Both the position numbers and the translations under genes were made by a program. Below are positions 5,228 to 5,369 of a stretch of 5,369 bases of DNA, piece after piece. The notes beneath the pieces were generated by a model, which had not been told where the DNA came from, did no database searches, and worked only from the letters and a program-made list of their open reading frames with translations. The stretch comes from Solobacterium sp. (GTDB lineage Bacteria > Bacillota_I > Bacilli_A > Erysipelotrichales > Erysipelotrichaceae). Position 1 is the stretch's first letter. Every line of letters starts with the position of its first letter. The stretch spans positions 1-5,369 of the forward strand of contig JAEEPV010000278.1 of assembly GCA_016284975.1 (NCBI GenBank). The letters run 5' to 3'.

Positions 5228-5244
5228 TTGCCGATTGAACGATC

Positions 5245-5289
5245 AAAACCAGGCAGACCGATCCGTACCGGAACGACCGCCTGGTTTTT
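5245..5289. terminator. Intrinsic terminator after the yneF-like gene, probably bidirectional
   Basis: AAAACCAGGC (5245-5254) pairs perfectly with GCCTGGTTTT (5279-5288), 10 base pairs, ending in TTTTT (5285-5289). The 24-nt loop contains a further small stem, TCCG (5262-5265) with CGGA (5269-5272). The A-run on the left side becomes a T-run on the reverse strand, so the element could also stop a converging gene. Confidence 0.85.
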
Positions 5290-5369
5290 ATCTGGCTGAA
5301 GCAGTCTGCAGCACAAATCCGGCGGAATCCGGTGCTTTCGGACGTCCGGTCATCCGATGAATCCGGAAA
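5288..5369 (-). CDS. Possible 3' end of a converging gene (hypothetical)
   Basis: On the reverse strand one frame is open from the window edge to TAA at 5290-5288 and encodes FRIHRMTGRPKAPDSAGFVL plus QTASAR. The stop codon lies right at the edge of the bidirectional terminator, as expected for a converging gene, and codon use looks reasonable. Only 26 residues are visible and I recognise no family. One other frame on each strand is also open over so short a span, so this is a tentative call. Confidence 0.35.
   Translation of the reverse strand, partial: FRIHRMTGRPKAPDSAGFVLQTASAR

Noticed and set aside
5316..5366. Three copies of AATCCGG near the window end
   Set aside because: The spacing is irregular and the copies lie in a probably coding stretch on the reverse strand; seven-base repeats at this density need no special explanation.

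Overview
The window looks like the chromosome of a low-to-mid GC Gram-positive bacterium (Bacillota). The support is a C-terminal tyrosine cluster of a CpsD/CapB-type BY-kinase, a surface protein with an LPxTG-like sorting signal, a lipobox lipoprotein, a PBP5-type D,D-carboxypeptidase and a UPF0154 (YneF) small membrane protein. An Erysipelotrichia-like or neighbouring lineage is my guess from the gene mix and the VPNTG sorting motif; nothing in the window proves it.

Layout. 1-171: 3' end of a polysaccharide-associated tyrosine kinase (+). 172-353: AT-rich, structured intergenic stretch with a good sigma-A-type promoter. 354-1001: small secreted, probably sortase-anchored surface protein (+), closed by a clear intrinsic terminator (1025-1050). 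1070-2266: stand-alone HipA-like kinase (+) with no HipB partner. 2365-3501: lipoprotein of a family I cannot name (+). 3527-3582: back-to-back terminators between convergent genes. 3609-4922: D-alanyl-D-alanine carboxypeptidase (-). 4929-4985: compact divergent promoter region. 5012-5227: YneF/UPF0154 protein (+), followed by a probably bidirectional terminator. From 5288 the reverse strand may hold the end of another gene.

Four of the gene products are placed at the cell envelope: capsule-type polysaccharide control, a wall-attached protein, an exported lipoprotein and peptidoglycan trimming. The HipA-like kinase is the exception and is presumably cytoplasmic. No mobile element, CRISPR array, tRNA or rRNA gene was seen.

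The most interesting region is 4922-4985. A perfect 16-bp palindrome holds the -35 boxes of two divergent promoters, each with a consensus TATAAT. The carboxypeptidase promoter is placed so that transcription should begin at the A of its ATG, and no Shine-Dalgarno sequence precedes it, so the mRNA is predicted to be leaderless. The same enzyme has Ala where the SxN motif normally has Asn, and it carries an extremely arginine-rich tail. I did not find a clearly new multi-gene system; the rest is ordinary envelope and housekeeping content with some uncharacterised proteins.
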